Source: Bacillota bacterium (GTDB taxonomy: Bacteria; Bacillota; TC1). From it: DNA of 64,000 nt. The translations under genes were made by a program, and so were the position numbers. The DNA is taken from positions 62,001-126,000 of the forward strand of contig JAQUGR010000002.1 of NCBI GenBank assembly GCA_028683955.1, given 5' to 3'. This document shows positions 26,075 to 35,836 of the stretch, piece by piece. The number at the start of each line of letters is the position of its first letter. Position 1 is the stretch's first letter. A model generated the notes under the pieces. That model was not told the DNA's origin. It ran no database searches and saw only the letters and a list, made by a program, of their open reading frames with translations.

Positions 26075-27163
26075 ATGATTTTAAAGAACATATCATTGAA
26101 AAACTTTACAAATTATGAAGATGCATATTGTGATTTTGATGAAAATATAAATATATTTGTAGGAGATAATGCACAAGGAAAAAGTAATTTATTAGAATCA
26201 ATATATTATATATCCACAATTTCTTCATCTAAAAAAAATAAAGATAGAGAATTAATAAAATGGGGCAGAGATTATTTTAGTATTTCTGCCCATTTTTTCA
26301 ATCAACATGGAGAAAACAAGGTATCAGTAAAAGTTGTAGGAAATAAAAAAGAAGTTTATCTAAATAATTATAAAATTGAAAAAAGAAAAGAATATATTGG
26401 ATATCTAATTACAGTTATTTTTAATCCTGAAGATTTATATATAATTAAAGGTGAACCAGCTTTAAGAAGACAATATATTGATAATGAACTTTCTAAAACA
26501 GATGTTGAATATTTTGTTGATAGTATTAAATATAAAAAAGTACTAGAACAAAGAAATATATTACTAAAAGAATATAAAAGAAAAAAAGTAAGTGATGAAC
26601 TAATGGATATTTGGGAAGAACAATTATCAAAATACGGAATTAAAATAATAAATAAAAGATTAGAATTAATAGATCAATTAAAAGAAATTTCTAAAAAAAT
26701 ACACTATAGAATAACAGATGATGCAGAAAATTTACAAATATCATATCAAACAAATATTGATATAGAAAATATTGAAGATAGTTATAGACAATTAATGAAA
26801 AAAAACAGACAAAAAGATATAGAAAGAGGATATACTTCAGTAGGACCACACAGAGATGATTTGGAAATATTAATAAATGGTATTTCTGCAAAAAAATTTG
26901 CTTCTCAAGGTCAACAAAGAACGATATCACTCAGCTTAAAAATATCAGAAATAGAATTTATTAAAAGAAAAACTGGAGAATATCCTATATTGTTGCTTGA
27001 TGATGTACTTTCAGAACTTGATAAAAATAGAAAACATAAACTTTTAGAAGAAATAGAAAACAAGGTACAAACTATTATTACAACTACAGATTTAAATGAT
27101 ATTGAAAATTTCTTTATAGATAAAGGTAAAATAATAATAATACAAGATGGAAAGGTTCTATAA
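26075..27163 (+). CDS. recF: DNA replication and repair protein RecF
   Basis: SMC-like ATPase that loads RecA at single-strand gaps (362 aa). Motifs: Walker A GDNAQGKSNLLE, signature SQGQQRTISLSL, Walker B LLLDDVLSELD. The coding strand is extremely A-rich (36 A, 3 C, 6 G, 15 T in bases 26521-26580). It overlaps recJ by one base; gyrB, the usual next gene, is not here. Confidence 0.97.
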   Translation: MILKNISLKNFTNYEDAYCDFDENINIFVGDNAQGKSNLLESIYYISTISSSKKNKDRELIKWGRDYFSISAHFFNQHGENKVSVKVVGNKKEVYLNNYKIEKRKEYIGYLITVIFNPEDLYIIKGEPALRRQYIDNELSKTDVEYFVDSIKYKKVLEQRNILLKEYKRKKVSDELMDIWEEQLSKYGIKIINKRLELIDQLKEISKKIHYRITDDAENLQISYQTNIDIENIEDSYRQLMKKNRQKDIERGYTSVGPHRDDLEILINGISAKKFASQGQQRTISLSLKISEIEFIKRKTGEYPILLLDDVLSELDKNRKHKLLEEIENKVQTIITTTDLNDIENFFIDKGKIIIIQDGKVL

Positions 27164-28893
27164 TGGCATATGTATGTGAGAATTGTGGAGAATTAACAGA
27201 AGATAATAAAATATGTGATTGTGTTCTTACAATAAAAAAAGATAAATTAAAACAAAGAACGAAAAAATATTATCTAAAAAAGAAAATAGATAATAATATT
27301 GCAAATCAAATACTTAAAACAAGAAATATAGATATAGACTATAAAGATTTTATAGAAGTAGATTTTAATAAAATATATGAAGATAAATTTCTAAATCAAG
27401 AAGAAGCTATAAAAATTATAATGGCAGCTATTAAAAATAAGACTAAAATAGCAATATATGGAGATTATGATGCTGATGGTATAACAGGAACAGCTGTTGG
27501 TTTAAATATATTAAGAGCCTTAGGAGCTGATACAACTTATTATATTAATGATAGATTTACAGAAGGTTTTGGAATTAATCCTACAGGAGTTATAGCTTTA
27601 CATAAAGAAAAAGTAGGTTTAATTATTACTGTAGATAATGGAATTTCTGGTATAGAGGGTGTTGAGAAAGCAAAGGAACTTGGAATAGAAGTTATTATAA
27701 CTGATCATCATGAACCTAATAGTAATAAATTACCAGATTGTCTCATAATAGACCCAAAACAACCAGGTTGTCCATCTATTAATAAAGAAATAACTGGTGT
27801 AGGAGTTTTATATAAAATATTATTAGATATTTGTAAAATAATGGATAAAGAATTAATAGCTAAAAAAGAAATGGATCTTGTTGCATTAGGAACTGTTGCA
27901 GATATGGCCTTACTTCTTGACGAAAACAGGTTAATAGTAAAAACAGGATTGATGATCTGGAATCATCCAAAAGGTAAATATGGAATAAAAAGATTAATAG
28001 AAAAAACTGGTATAAAAAAGGAAATTACTTCTTATGAATTAGGTTTTATTTTAGCACCAATACTAAATGCTGAAAGTAGATTAAAAGGAAGACCAGTTAA
28101 AGGGATAACATTATTAACCTCAAGTGATAAAAATGAAATAGATAAAGCAATTGATGAATTAATAGAAATAAATAATAAAAGAAAAGAAATGCTAGAACAA
28201 CAAATAAAAATTGGTGAAAGTTTAATAGACCCAGATAAATATCTATTTTTTATATTTGATAACAGAATTACTGAAGGTATTGCAGGACTAATTGCTAGTA
28301 GGATTATGGATACTTATAAAAGGCCAACTATAGTTCTTGGAAAAACACATGAAGGGTACTATAAAGGATCTGGCAGATCAATAAAAGAATTTAATTTAAA
28401 AAAAGCTTTAGATAAAAATAATAAATTATTGAAAAACTATGGTGGACATCAATTAGCCTGTGGGCTAACTATTGAAAATGACAACCTTGATTTAGTTAAA
28501 AACTTATTAGAGACTGAGGGTAAAATACAATTAGAGAAAAAGGAATCTATTGAAAATATATATATTGATGCAAAAGTAACAGCTAAAGAACTTAATATGG
28601 AACTAATGGATTGTCTTAATCAACTAGAACCATTTGGTAATGGTTTTAATAAACCCTTATTTTTAATAGAAGATATTAATTTAAATAATATTTTATATAT
28701 GAAGGATATTCACAGTAAATTTACATCAGATGGAATAGAATTTATAGCCTTTAATAAATTATTAGAAAAAGGTAATAAAAGTTCCTTTATTGGTATTCCC
28801 CAAATAAACAGTTATAATGGAAGACAAAGCATCCAATTTATAATAAAAGAAATCCTAGAGGAAGGTACTATAATTTGCGAGTTAGAAAAATAA
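27163..28893 (+). CDS. recJ: Single-stranded-DNA-specific exonuclease RecJ with an N-terminal zinc-ribbon-like motif
   Basis: 5'-3' ssDNA exonuclease of the DHH family (576 aa). It begins with a putative zinc knuckle, Cys5-x2-Cys8...Cys18-x-Cys20 (CENCG, CDC), not standard in RecJ. Then come the DHH motifs GDYDADGITGT, TVDNGISG and ITDHHEP, and the DHHA1 GGHQLACG, followed by an OB domain. The one-base overlap with recF suggests translational coupling of two gap-repair proteins. Confidence 0.92.
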   Translation: MAYVCENCGELTEDNKICDCVLTIKKDKLKQRTKKYYLKKKIDNNIANQILKTRNIDIDYKDFIEVDFNKIYEDKFLNQEEAIKIIMAAIKNKTKIAIYGDYDADGITGTAVGLNILRALGADTTYYINDRFTEGFGINPTGVIALHKEKVGLIITVDNGISGIEGVEKAKELGIEVIITDHHEPNSNKLPDCLIIDPKQPGCPSINKEITGVGVLYKILLDICKIMDKELIAKKEMDLVALGTVADMALLLDENRLIVKTGLMIWNHPKGKYGIKRLIEKTGIKKEITSYELGFILAPILNAESRLKGRPVKGITLLTSSDKNEIDKAIDELIEINNKRKEMLEQQIKIGESLIDPDKYLFFIFDNRITEGIAGLIASRIMDTYKRPTIVLGKTHEGYYKGSGRSIKEFNLKKALDKNNKLLKNYGGHQLACGLTIENDNLDLVKNLLETEGKIQLEKKESIENIYIDAKVTAKELNMELMDCLNQLEPFGNGFNKPLFLIEDINLNNILYMKDIHSKFTSDGIEFIAFNKLLEKGNKSSFIGIPQINSYNGRQSIQFIIKEILEEGTIICELEK

Positions 28894-29519
28894 GAGGAAT
28901 TGAAGAAGAAATTGAAAAAATAGCTGGGGATAAACTTATTTTAAAACCAGAAGACTATAGAGGTAAATGGCATAAAATATTTGGAAACAATAATCCTATT
29001 TTTATTGAAATAGGATGTGGAAAAGGACAATTTATTACTGGACTTTCAAGAATGAATAAAGATATTAATTATGTTGCCATTGAAAAAGTAGAAGAGATTT
29101 TATATAAAACAGCCTTAAAATTAGATAATGATCATAATTTAAGATTATTATTAACAGATGGTAGATTATTAACAGAAATCTTTGATGATAATGAAATTGA
29201 TGGAATTTATTTAAATTTTTCTGATCCATGGCCTAAAAACAGACACCATAAAAGAAGATTAACTTCTATGGATTTTCTTAATCAGTATAAAAGAGTACTG
29301 AAAAAGGATGGTAGAGTAAATTTAAAAACAGATAATTCTATATTATTTGAATATAGTTTAAATACTTTTGCTAAAAGTTGGAGATTAGAAAATATATCTT
29401 TAAATTATATACATTCTAGTCAAATTATTGATGTTGAAACAGAATATGAAAACAAATTTAGAAAAAAAGGGAATAGTATATATAGACTAGAAGCAATAAA
29501 TATAAAAGAAGGTGAATAA
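28875..29519 (+). CDS. trmB: tRNA (guanine46-N7)-methyltransferase
   Basis: SAM-dependent tRNA methyltransferase (214 aa). It shows the SAM motif EIGCGKGQFI and the family's NFSDPWPKNRHHKRRLT. The TTG start at 28875 has GAGGAAGG 9 bases upstream and overlaps the end of recJ by 19 bases. Confidence 0.94.
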   Translation: MRVRKIRGIEEEIEKIAGDKLILKPEDYRGKWHKIFGNNNPIFIEIGCGKGQFITGLSRMNKDINYVAIEKVEEILYKTALKLDNDHNLRLLLTDGRLLTEIFDDNEIDGIYLNFSDPWPKNRHHKRRLTSMDFLNQYKRVLKKDGRVNLKTDNSILFEYSLNTFAKSWRLENISLNYIHSSQIIDVETEYENKFRKKGNSIYRLEAINIKEGE

Positions 29520-29521
29520 TA

Positions 29522-30181
29522 TTGAGCGAAAAAATTTTAGTAGTTGAAGATGATAAAGATATACAAGAACTTGTATCAGAGATTTTAAAATCAGAAGGAT
29601 ACAAAGTATTAACAGCTGGTAACGGTTTAGATGGTTATCAGATTTATAAAGAAGAAAAACTTGATTTGTTAATTCTTGATATTATGATGCCAAAGATGGA
29701 TGGATATCAACTAGCAAAATTAATAAGAAAAAAAGATGAAAAGTTACCTATTATTATGCTTACAGCTCTTGAAGAAGAATATGATGAAATAAAAGGGTTT
29801 GAAATAGGGGCAGATGACTATATAACTAAACCATTTTCATTTAATGTTTTAATTAGAAGAGTAAATGCTTTATTAAAAAGAACAAAAACTGAAAGAAAAG
29901 AAATAATATATAAAAATATTAAACTTGATCTTGAATCCTATACAGTAATAATAGATGGAAAAGAAATAGAATTAACTAACAAAGAATTTGATATTCTTCA
30001 CTATTTAATGACTAATAGAAACAAAGTCGTTTTAAGACAAACATTAATGGATAATATTTGGGGTTGGAATTTCAAAGGTGATTCAAGAGTATTGGATACT
30101 CATATTAAGAATCTAAGAAGAAAACTACAAATAGATTATATAAAAACCTTAAAAGGAGTTGGCTATAAATTTGAAGATTAA
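29522..30181 (+). CDS. OmpR-family response regulator
   Basis: A 219-aa two-component regulator with a receiver domain (phospho-acceptor Asp53 in LILDIMMPKMDG, Lys in YITKPF) and a winged-helix DNA-binding domain ending in RRKLQIDYIKTLKGVGYKF. TTG is the likely start, with AAGGTG upstream. It pairs with the overlapping histidine kinase. Targets and signal are unknown. Confidence 0.93.
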   Translation: MSEKILVVEDDKDIQELVSEILKSEGYKVLTAGNGLDGYQIYKEEKLDLLILDIMMPKMDGYQLAKLIRKKDEKLPIIMLTALEEEYDEIKGFEIGADDYITKPFSFNVLIRRVNALLKRTKTERKEIIYKNIKLDLESYTVIIDGKEIELTNKEFDILHYLMTNRNKVVLRQTLMDNIWGWNFKGDSRVLDTHIKNLRRKLQIDYIKTLKGVGYKFED

Positions 30182-31631
30182 TTTTCAATTTTTACATAGA
30201 CTTAATAAAATTAGAAGAGATATTAATTTAAAGAATTTCTTATTGACTAGTTTTGTACTATTCTTTAGTTTAAGTATGATATTTACAAGTTTATTTATTT
30301 TTATGCCTAATATTTATGTTTCCTATAGACAGAAATTTCTGATAGATAATGCTAAAGAAATAGTCGACCAAATTTCTAAAGAAGATCTTGATTATAATGA
30401 GGCAATTCAAGTTTTAAGAGATTTTGCCTTAAATAAAGATATTTCAGTAATATTATTTTATCGTTCTTCACCAGTATATATTGCTTCAGCAAACTTGAAA
30501 TTTACAAGTACAAAAAGTTCACTGGATGGAAAAGAGGATACAAAAGAAACTATTGATAATAGTCAGGATTATTTTGAAAGTAAACTAATATTAAGAGGCT
30601 ATGTTTATGATGCTTATTTTAGAACTTCAATAGCTAAAGTATCTGAGATTCGTGGAAGTTTAATTTCCTTCCTGCCATATGCCTTAACTATAATTAGTTT
30701 AACATCTCTAATAGTTTCCTATATGTATTTTAGATTAGTTACTAAACCTTTAATCGAATTGAATAAAGTTGCCAAAAAAATGGCTATGTTAGATTTTCAA
30801 ACAAAGGCCAACATAAAAAGGCAGGATGAACTAGGTGAATTGGGAACAAGCTTGAATACATTATCTACTAATCTAAAGAAATCCATGGAAGGATTTAAAA
30901 ATGATATAGAAAAAGAAAAGTTAAGAGATGAACAACGTATAAGTTTTATCGCAACTATGTCTCATGAGTTAAAATCACCGATTACAGCAATCAAGGGACA
31001 ACTTGAAGGTATGATAAATAAAATAGGTGTTTACCAAAATAGAGATAAGTATCTTAATAGATCTCTGGCTATTGCAGAAGACCTTGATAGATTAGTTAGA
31101 GAAATATTAGTTGTCTCAAAACTTGATACAGTAGATTTTATATTTAAAAAAGAAAAATTTAATTTAAGTCCTGTTTTAGAAGAAATAATTAAAGGTCTTG
31201 ATTATATACAAATTGATAAAAAAATTAAAACCATAAAAAAAATTGAAAAAAACCTTATAATCGAAGGTGATGTAAGCTTATTGAAAAAGGCTTTCAATAA
31301 TATCATTGAAAATGGCATGAAGTATTGTCATGAAGATGGGGTATTTATTGTAGAAGCTATAAAATTAAAAGATAGAATTCTAATAGAGATATTTAATGAT
31401 GGAGATTCCATTTTAGAAGAAGATTTAAATGATGAAAAAATATTTACTGCTTTTTATAGAACGGAAAAATCTAGAAACCGAGAAACTGGAGGAAGTGGAC
31501 TTGGTTTACACATTGTTAAAAAAATATTAAAATTACATAAATTCCCTTATAAAATCGAAAATAAGGATAATGGGGTAGTATTCATTGTAGAAATACCAAT
31601 ACCAGCGAAAAACCTTGATATAGTGAAGTAA
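30171..31631 (+). CDS. Sensor histidine kinase
   Basis: Membrane kinase of about 486 aa. TTG at 30171, inside the end of the regulator gene and after AAAAGGAG, is the preferred start, with some doubt. It has one transmembrane helix near 20-45, an extracytoplasmic sensor domain of about 120 residues, a second helix near 170-190, a HAMP linker, the phospho-accepting His in ATMSHELKSPITAIK, and the HATPase motifs NIIENGMKY and GGSGLGLHIVKK. The loop's sequence does not reveal its signal. Confidence 0.92.
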   Translation: MKINFQFLHRLNKIRRDINLKNFLLTSFVLFFSLSMIFTSLFIFMPNIYVSYRQKFLIDNAKEIVDQISKEDLDYNEAIQVLRDFALNKDISVILFYRSSPVYIASANLKFTSTKSSLDGKEDTKETIDNSQDYFESKLILRGYVYDAYFRTSIAKVSEIRGSLISFLPYALTIISLTSLIVSYMYFRLVTKPLIELNKVAKKMAMLDFQTKANIKRQDELGELGTSLNTLSTNLKKSMEGFKNDIEKEKLRDEQRISFIATMSHELKSPITAIKGQLEGMINKIGVYQNRDKYLNRSLAIAEDLDRLVREILVVSKLDTVDFIFKKEKFNLSPVLEEIIKGLDYIQIDKKIKTIKKIEKNLIIEGDVSLLKKAFNNIIENGMKYCHEDGVFIVEAIKLKDRILIEIFNDGDSILEEDLNDEKIFTAFYRTEKSRNRETGGSGLGLHIVKKILKLHKFPYKIENKDNGVVFIVEIPIPAKNLDIVK

Positions 31632-31643
31632 CCATGCTATAAT
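31615..31643 (+). promoter_or_regulatory. Promoter of rpmE inside the kinase 3' end
   Basis: TTGATA (31615-31620), 17 bases, TATAAT (31638-31643) with an extended -10 (TGC before it). It starts the short rpmE transcript ahead of a terminator. Confidence 0.7.
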
Positions 31644-31704
31644 ATTCAGTGTCTGACTATAATTGAAAAAAAATTATAAATATAAATGAAAGAGGTGAGA
31701 ATTC

Positions 31705-31905
31705 ATGAAAAAAGGAATTCACCCAGAGTACAAACAAACAACTATTTCTTGTGCTTGTGGTACAGTGATTGAAACTGGATCTACAAAAGAAAATCTAAAA
31801 ATTGAAGTTTGTTCATCATGTCATCCATTCTATACAGGAGCTAAGAGCAGAATGAGTGATAAAGGTGGTAGGGTAGAAAGATTTAAGAAAAAATACGAGA
31901 AGTAG
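31705..31905 (+). CDS. rpmE: 50S ribosomal protein L31, zinc-binding form
   Basis: A 66-aa L31 with Cys16, Cys18, Cys36 and Cys39 (CAC and CSSC), the zinc-binding C+ type, and the HPFYTG motif. GAGGTGAG precedes the ATG. It has its own promoter and terminator. Zinc-free paralogues replace it under zinc limitation in other species; none is in the window. Confidence 0.96.
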   Translation: MKKGIHPEYKQTTISCACGTVIETGSTKENLKIEVCSSCHPFYTGAKSRMSDKGGRVERFKKKYEK

Positions 31906-31923
31906 AAATATATTCGTAGATGA

Positions 31924-31961
31924 AAAGGGAAGCACTTCTAGGGCTTCCTTTTACTTTTTTT
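31924..31961 (+). terminator. Intrinsic terminator after rpmE
   Basis: A 10-bp stem (31924-31933 with 31943-31952, one G-T pair) has a 9-base loop and is followed by a T-rich tail (TTACTTTTTTT). Confidence 0.8.
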
Positions 31962-31980
31962 AAATAAAGGAGAAAAAATA

Positions 31981-33048
31981 ATGCTGAATAAGCTTGAAGA
32001 AATAAAAATTAAATATGAAGAAATCGGCAGGGAATTAAGTACTCCTGAGATTATTAACGATCAAAAAACTTTTCAAAAACTAATGAAAAAACATAGTACT
32101 ATGGAAGAAGTCGTTAATAAATATATAACATACAAGGAGTTAGCTCAGTCAATCTCCGAATTAAAAGAAATCCTAAAAGAAGAAAATGACCAGGAAATGG
32201 TGGAACTTGCCACAGAAGAACTTGAACAAGCTCAAAAAGATTTAATAAAAACTGAAGAAGAATTAAAAGTTCTGTTAATACCGAAGGATCCAAATGATGA
32301 CAAGAGTGTTATCGTCGAAATCAGAGGTGGAGCAGGAGGAGATGAAGCAGCTCTTTTTGCAGGAGATCTTTTTAGAATGTATAGCCGATTTGGAGAAACA
32401 AAAGGCTGGAAAATAGATATTATGGATTCTCATGAGAGTGATCTTGGAGGGTATAAGGAGATAGTCTTCTCTATAGAAGGTTATGGAGCCTATTCAAAAC
32501 TTAAATATGAAAGTGGTGTTCATCGTGTTCAAAGAATTCCTTCAACAGAATCTGGTGGAAGAATTCATACTTCAACAGTTACAGTAGCTGTTTTACCAGA
32601 AGCTGAAGAGGTTGATATTGATTTAGATCCAAATGATGTAAGAGTGGATTTATTCTGTTCTAGTGGACCAGGTGGACAATCAGTAAACACTACTAAATCA
32701 GCTGTTAGATTAACACATGTACCTACTGGTATAGTTGTTTCTTGTCAGGATGAAAAAAGCCAGATAAAAAACAAAGATAAGGCTATGAAAGTCCTAAGAG
32801 CTAGACTATATGAAAAAGCAATGGAAGAAGAAAATGCCAAGATGGCAAGTGAAAGAAAAAGCCAAGTTGGAACAGGTGATCGTAGTGAAAGAATTAGGAC
32901 CTACAATTACCCTCAAAATAGAATAACTGATCATAGAATAGGTTTGACACTTCATAAACTAGAGGCGATGCTAGAGGGTGACCTTGATGAAATGCTTAAT
33001 GCTATCACTACAACCAAGCAAGCCGAGAAGCTAAATAGCGATAACTAA
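31981..33048 (+). CDS. prfA: Peptide chain release factor 1
   Basis: Terminates translation at UAA and UAG (355 aa). The codon-recognition PxT motif is PST in RIPSTES, and the catalytic GGQ is in [11 protein letters not shown] near residue 230. TAATG overlap couples it to prmC, which methylates this GGQ glutamine. Confidence 0.97.
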   Translation: MLNKLEEIKIKYEEIGRELSTPEIINDQKTFQKLMKKHSTMEEVVNKYITYKELAQSISELKEILKEENDQEMVELATEELEQAQKDLIKTEEELKVLLIPKDPNDDKSVIVEIRGGAGGDEAALFAGDLFRMYSRFGETKGWKIDIMDSHESDLGGYKEIVFSIEGYGAYSKLKYESGVHRVQRIPSTESGGRIHTSTVTVAVLPEAEEVDIDLDPNDVRVDLFCSSGPGGQSVNTTKSAVRLTHVPTGIVVSCQDEKSQIKNKDKAMKVLRARLYEKAMEEENAKMASERKSQVGTGDRSERIRTYNYPQNRITDHRIGLTLHKLEAMLEGDLDEMLNAITTTKQAEKLNSDN

Positions 33049-33896
33049 TGAATATTAAAGAGCTATTAAAAGAAGCCAATTTAAAACTAAAAGTTACTGA
33101 TTATGGAAGATTAGAAGCAGAAGTTATTCTTGCTCATATACTAAAAAAAGACAGGGTATATCTGCATATTAATATTAATCAAGAATTAGAGAAGTGTATA
33201 ATTAATAAATTCTTTAAAAATATTGATGAATTAATAAAGAATAAACCACTTCAGTATATAACAGGTAATCAAGAATGGATGGGCTTAGATTTTATAGTAA
33301 ATGAAAAAGTTTTAATACCAAGGGAAGATACTAGAATATTACTTGAACAAATACTTGCCTTAAAGTCTAAATTTAATGATCCGATAATGGTGGAGATAGG
33401 AACAGGTAGTGGTATTTTACCAGTACTTATAAAAAAGAACTGGAATGAAGCAAAAATCTTTACAACAGAAATTTCCCTGGATACATTAAATATTGCTAGA
33501 GAAAATTTTAAGAATCATAATGTAGAGGTACAATCTTTTAATTGTGATTTTCTTGAAACTATCAAAAAAAATAAGATAAAAGCAGATATAATATTTTCCA
33601 ATCCACCATATATAAGTGAAGAAGAATATTTAGAACTTGACCCAGGCGTTAAAAAAGAGCCATATGGTGCTTTAGTCGGGGGCAAAGATGGATTAGAATA
33701 TTATAGAAGACTGGCAGAAGAATATATTGATGTAGTTAGAGAAACTGCTTATATACTAATAGAATTAGGCTGGGAACAATATGAAGCTGTAAGAGAAATT
33801 TTAGAAAATAAAGGCTTGAAATTTGTTGGGATATATAAAGATGATGGTAATAGAAATAGAGTTTTAGTAATGGAGCATATTAATAATGAAAACTAA
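33048..33896 (+). CDS. prmC: Release factor glutamine N5-methyltransferase
   Basis: Methylates the GGQ glutamine of release factors (282 aa). It has an N-terminal helical domain, SAM motif EIGTGSGILPV and the catalytic NPPYI near residue 185. It sits between prfA and the Sua5-type gene, overlapping both. The spoIIR gene, often near here in spore formers, is absent. Confidence 0.96.
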   Translation: MNIKELLKEANLKLKVTDYGRLEAEVILAHILKKDRVYLHININQELEKCIINKFFKNIDELIKNKPLQYITGNQEWMGLDFIVNEKVLIPREDTRILLEQILALKSKFNDPIMVEIGTGSGILPVLIKKNWNEAKIFTTEISLDTLNIARENFKNHNVEVQSFNCDFLETIKKNKIKADIIFSNPPYISEEEYLELDPGVKKEPYGALVGGKDGLEYYRRLAEEYIDVVRETAYILIELGWEQYEAVREILENKGLKFVGIYKDDGNRNRVLVMEHINNEN

Positions 33897-34935
33897 ATAT
33901 TATGACTTCAGTGAAATTATTAGTGAAGCTGATCTTGATGATATAATAACAGCATATAAAAGGGGAGAAGTAATTGCTTTTCCGACTGAGACAGTTTACG
34001 GCTTGGGTGCAGATATAAACAATGATGAAGCAATTCTTAAGATCTATAAAGCTAAAAACCGACCAAGTGATAATCCACTTATTGCTCATATTGGCAGTAT
34101 AGACCAACTTGAAGGTTTAGTTAAAGTTGTACCAGAAAAGGCAAAGTTATTAATTGATGCTTTTTGGCCTGGACCCTTAACAATTATTTTTAATAAAAAT
34201 AATAATATTTCTAATGTAGCAACAGCTGGCTTACCTAGTATCGGTATAAGGATGCCTGACCATCCTGTCATTGAGAGCATTTTAGTTAAGGGTGACTTAG
34301 TTTTAGTCGCACCTAGTGCCAATATTTCAGGCAGTCCCAGTCCAACTACAATGAAACATGTATCAAATGATTTAGATGGATTAATTTATGGAATTATTGA
34401 TGGTGGAAATTGTGAAGAAGGAATAGAATCAACAATAATAGATTTGACTAGTGAAGTTCCTACCATATTAAGACCAGGAACGATAACGAAAGAAGATATT
34501 GAAGAAGCAATTGGAAAAATTGAATTTGATGAAAGTCTAATAGGAACAGCTGTAGTAATTGCTAAAGCTCCAGGCATGAAATACAAACATTATGCCCCAG
34601 AAGCTAAAGTCTATATTATAGATAATTGCAACAATATCGAGCTTATACTGTTAGAAATAAATAAGGAAAAAATGAATATAAAAAAATGTGCCTTAATATG
34701 TTTTGATGAAAATAATATAAATTACGATACTATAGGGACACCTAATAAATTTTCCTTAGGCAGTCAAAGTGACCTAAAGTATGCCATTAGAAATTTGTAT
34801 CGTATATTAAGAGATTGTGATATATTAGGAATAGAAAATATATTTATAGAAGGCTATAAGGAAGTTGGATTGGGCTTTTCATATATGAATCGCTTGAGAA
34901 AAGCAGCCAATGGAAATTTTTTGAAGGAGAAATAA
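33886..34935 (+). CDS. ywlC: L-threonylcarbamoyladenylate synthase, Sua5 type
   Basis: Makes threonylcarbamoyl-AMP for the t6A37 modification of ANN-decoding tRNAs. At 349 aa it has both the YrdC domain (about 20-205; KAKNRPSDNPL, APSANISGSPSPT) and the C-terminal Sua5 domain, as in YwlC/Sua5 rather than short TsaC. The start lies inside the prmC end. Confidence 0.95.
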   Translation: MKTKYYDFSEIISEADLDDIITAYKRGEVIAFPTETVYGLGADINNDEAILKIYKAKNRPSDNPLIAHIGSIDQLEGLVKVVPEKAKLLIDAFWPGPLTIIFNKNNNISNVATAGLPSIGIRMPDHPVIESILVKGDLVLVAPSANISGSPSPTTMKHVSNDLDGLIYGIIDGGNCEEGIESTIIDLTSEVPTILRPGTITKEDIEEAIGKIEFDESLIGTAVVIAKAPGMKYKHYAPEAKVYIIDNCNNIELILLEINKEKMNIKKCALICFDENNINYDTIGTPNKFSLGSQSDLKYAIRNLYRILRDCDILGIENIFIEGYKEVGLGFSYMNRLRKAANGNFLKEK

Positions 34936-34936
34936 A

Positions 34937-35392
34937 TTGAAGATACTTTTTGTATGTACGGGTAATACTTGTAGAAGTCCTATGGCTGAGGGTATTGCAA
35001 GAGATATGTTTTCTAAAAAAAATATAAGAAACCATTTTGTTCTATCAGCTGGAATACAAAATATTACAGGTGAAGCTGCTAGTGATAATAGTTTTGCGGT
35101 TATGAAGGAAATAGATTTGGATATTAGTGAGCATAGAAGCACATTAGTAAGAAGAGCATTAATTGAAGAAGCTGATAAAATTTTGACTATGACAATTGCT
35201 CAAAGGGATTTATTAACTATTGCCTATTTCGATATAGATAATATTGATAAAAAAGTTCAAACATTAAGTTACTTTGCAAATGGTGAAGATAGAGATATTG
35301 AAGATCCATTTTTTGGTGATTTAGAAGTTTATAGAAGAATAAGAGATGAAATTAAAAGTTTGATTGAAAAAAGCAACTGGGAGGGGAAATAA
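34937..35392 (+). CDS. ywlE: Low-molecular-weight protein phosphatase, YwlE-like (arginine phosphatase)
   Basis: A 151-aa LMW-PTP fold protein. The P-loop CTGNTCRS (Cys7-Ser14) has Thr at position 11, the feature of YwlE arginine phosphatases that oppose McsB, and DPFFGD carries the general-acid Asp. TTG start after GAAGGAG. The order prmC-ywlC-ywlE-rpiB matches B. subtilis. Neither mcsB nor ctsR is in the window. Confidence 0.9.
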   Translation: MKILFVCTGNTCRSPMAEGIARDMFSKKNIRNHFVLSAGIQNITGEAASDNSFAVMKEIDLDISEHRSTLVRRALIEEADKILTMTIAQRDLLTIAYFDIDNIDKKVQTLSYFANGEDRDIEDPFFGDLEVYRRIRDEIKSLIEKSNWEGK

Positions 35393-35832
35393 TGAAAATA
35401 GTAATTGGATCGGACCATGGTGGTTTTGAGCTTAAGGAAACAATAAGTGAATATTTACTAAAAAAAGGTTTAGAGGTTCAAGATGTTGGTGTTTTTGTAC
35501 CAGATTCAGTAGATTATCCTGACTATGCCGAAAAAGTTGGAGTAGCAATTGCAAATGGTGAAGGTGATTTAGGAATTGTAATATGTGGAACTGGTATTGG
35601 TATGTCGATTTCTGCAAATAAAATAGATGGAATTAGATGTGCTTTATGTAATGATGTTTATTCAGCTAAAATGGCCAAAGGTCATAATGATGCCAATGTT
35701 ATTGCCTTAGGTGCAAGAGTTATAGGTAAAGGTGTTGCTCTTATGATTATAGATACTTTTTTAAATTCAAATTTTGAGGGTGGAAGACATAATACAAGAC
35801 TTGGAAAAGTTAAAGATCTTGAAGCGAGGTAA
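35392..35832 (+). CDS. rpiB: Ribose-5-phosphate isomerase B
   Basis: Interconverts ribose 5-phosphate and ribulose 5-phosphate (146 aa). It shows GSDHGGFELK near the N-terminus and the catalytic Cys in VICGTGIGMS. Coupled to ywlE by a one-base overlap after GGAGGGG. Confidence 0.95.
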   Translation: MKIVIGSDHGGFELKETISEYLLKKGLEVQDVGVFVPDSVDYPDYAEKVGVAIANGEGDLGIVICGTGIGMSISANKIDGIRCALCNDVYSAKMAKGHNDANVIALGARVIGKGVALMIIDTFLNSNFEGGRHNTRLGKVKDLEAR

Positions 35833-35836
35833 TTAG

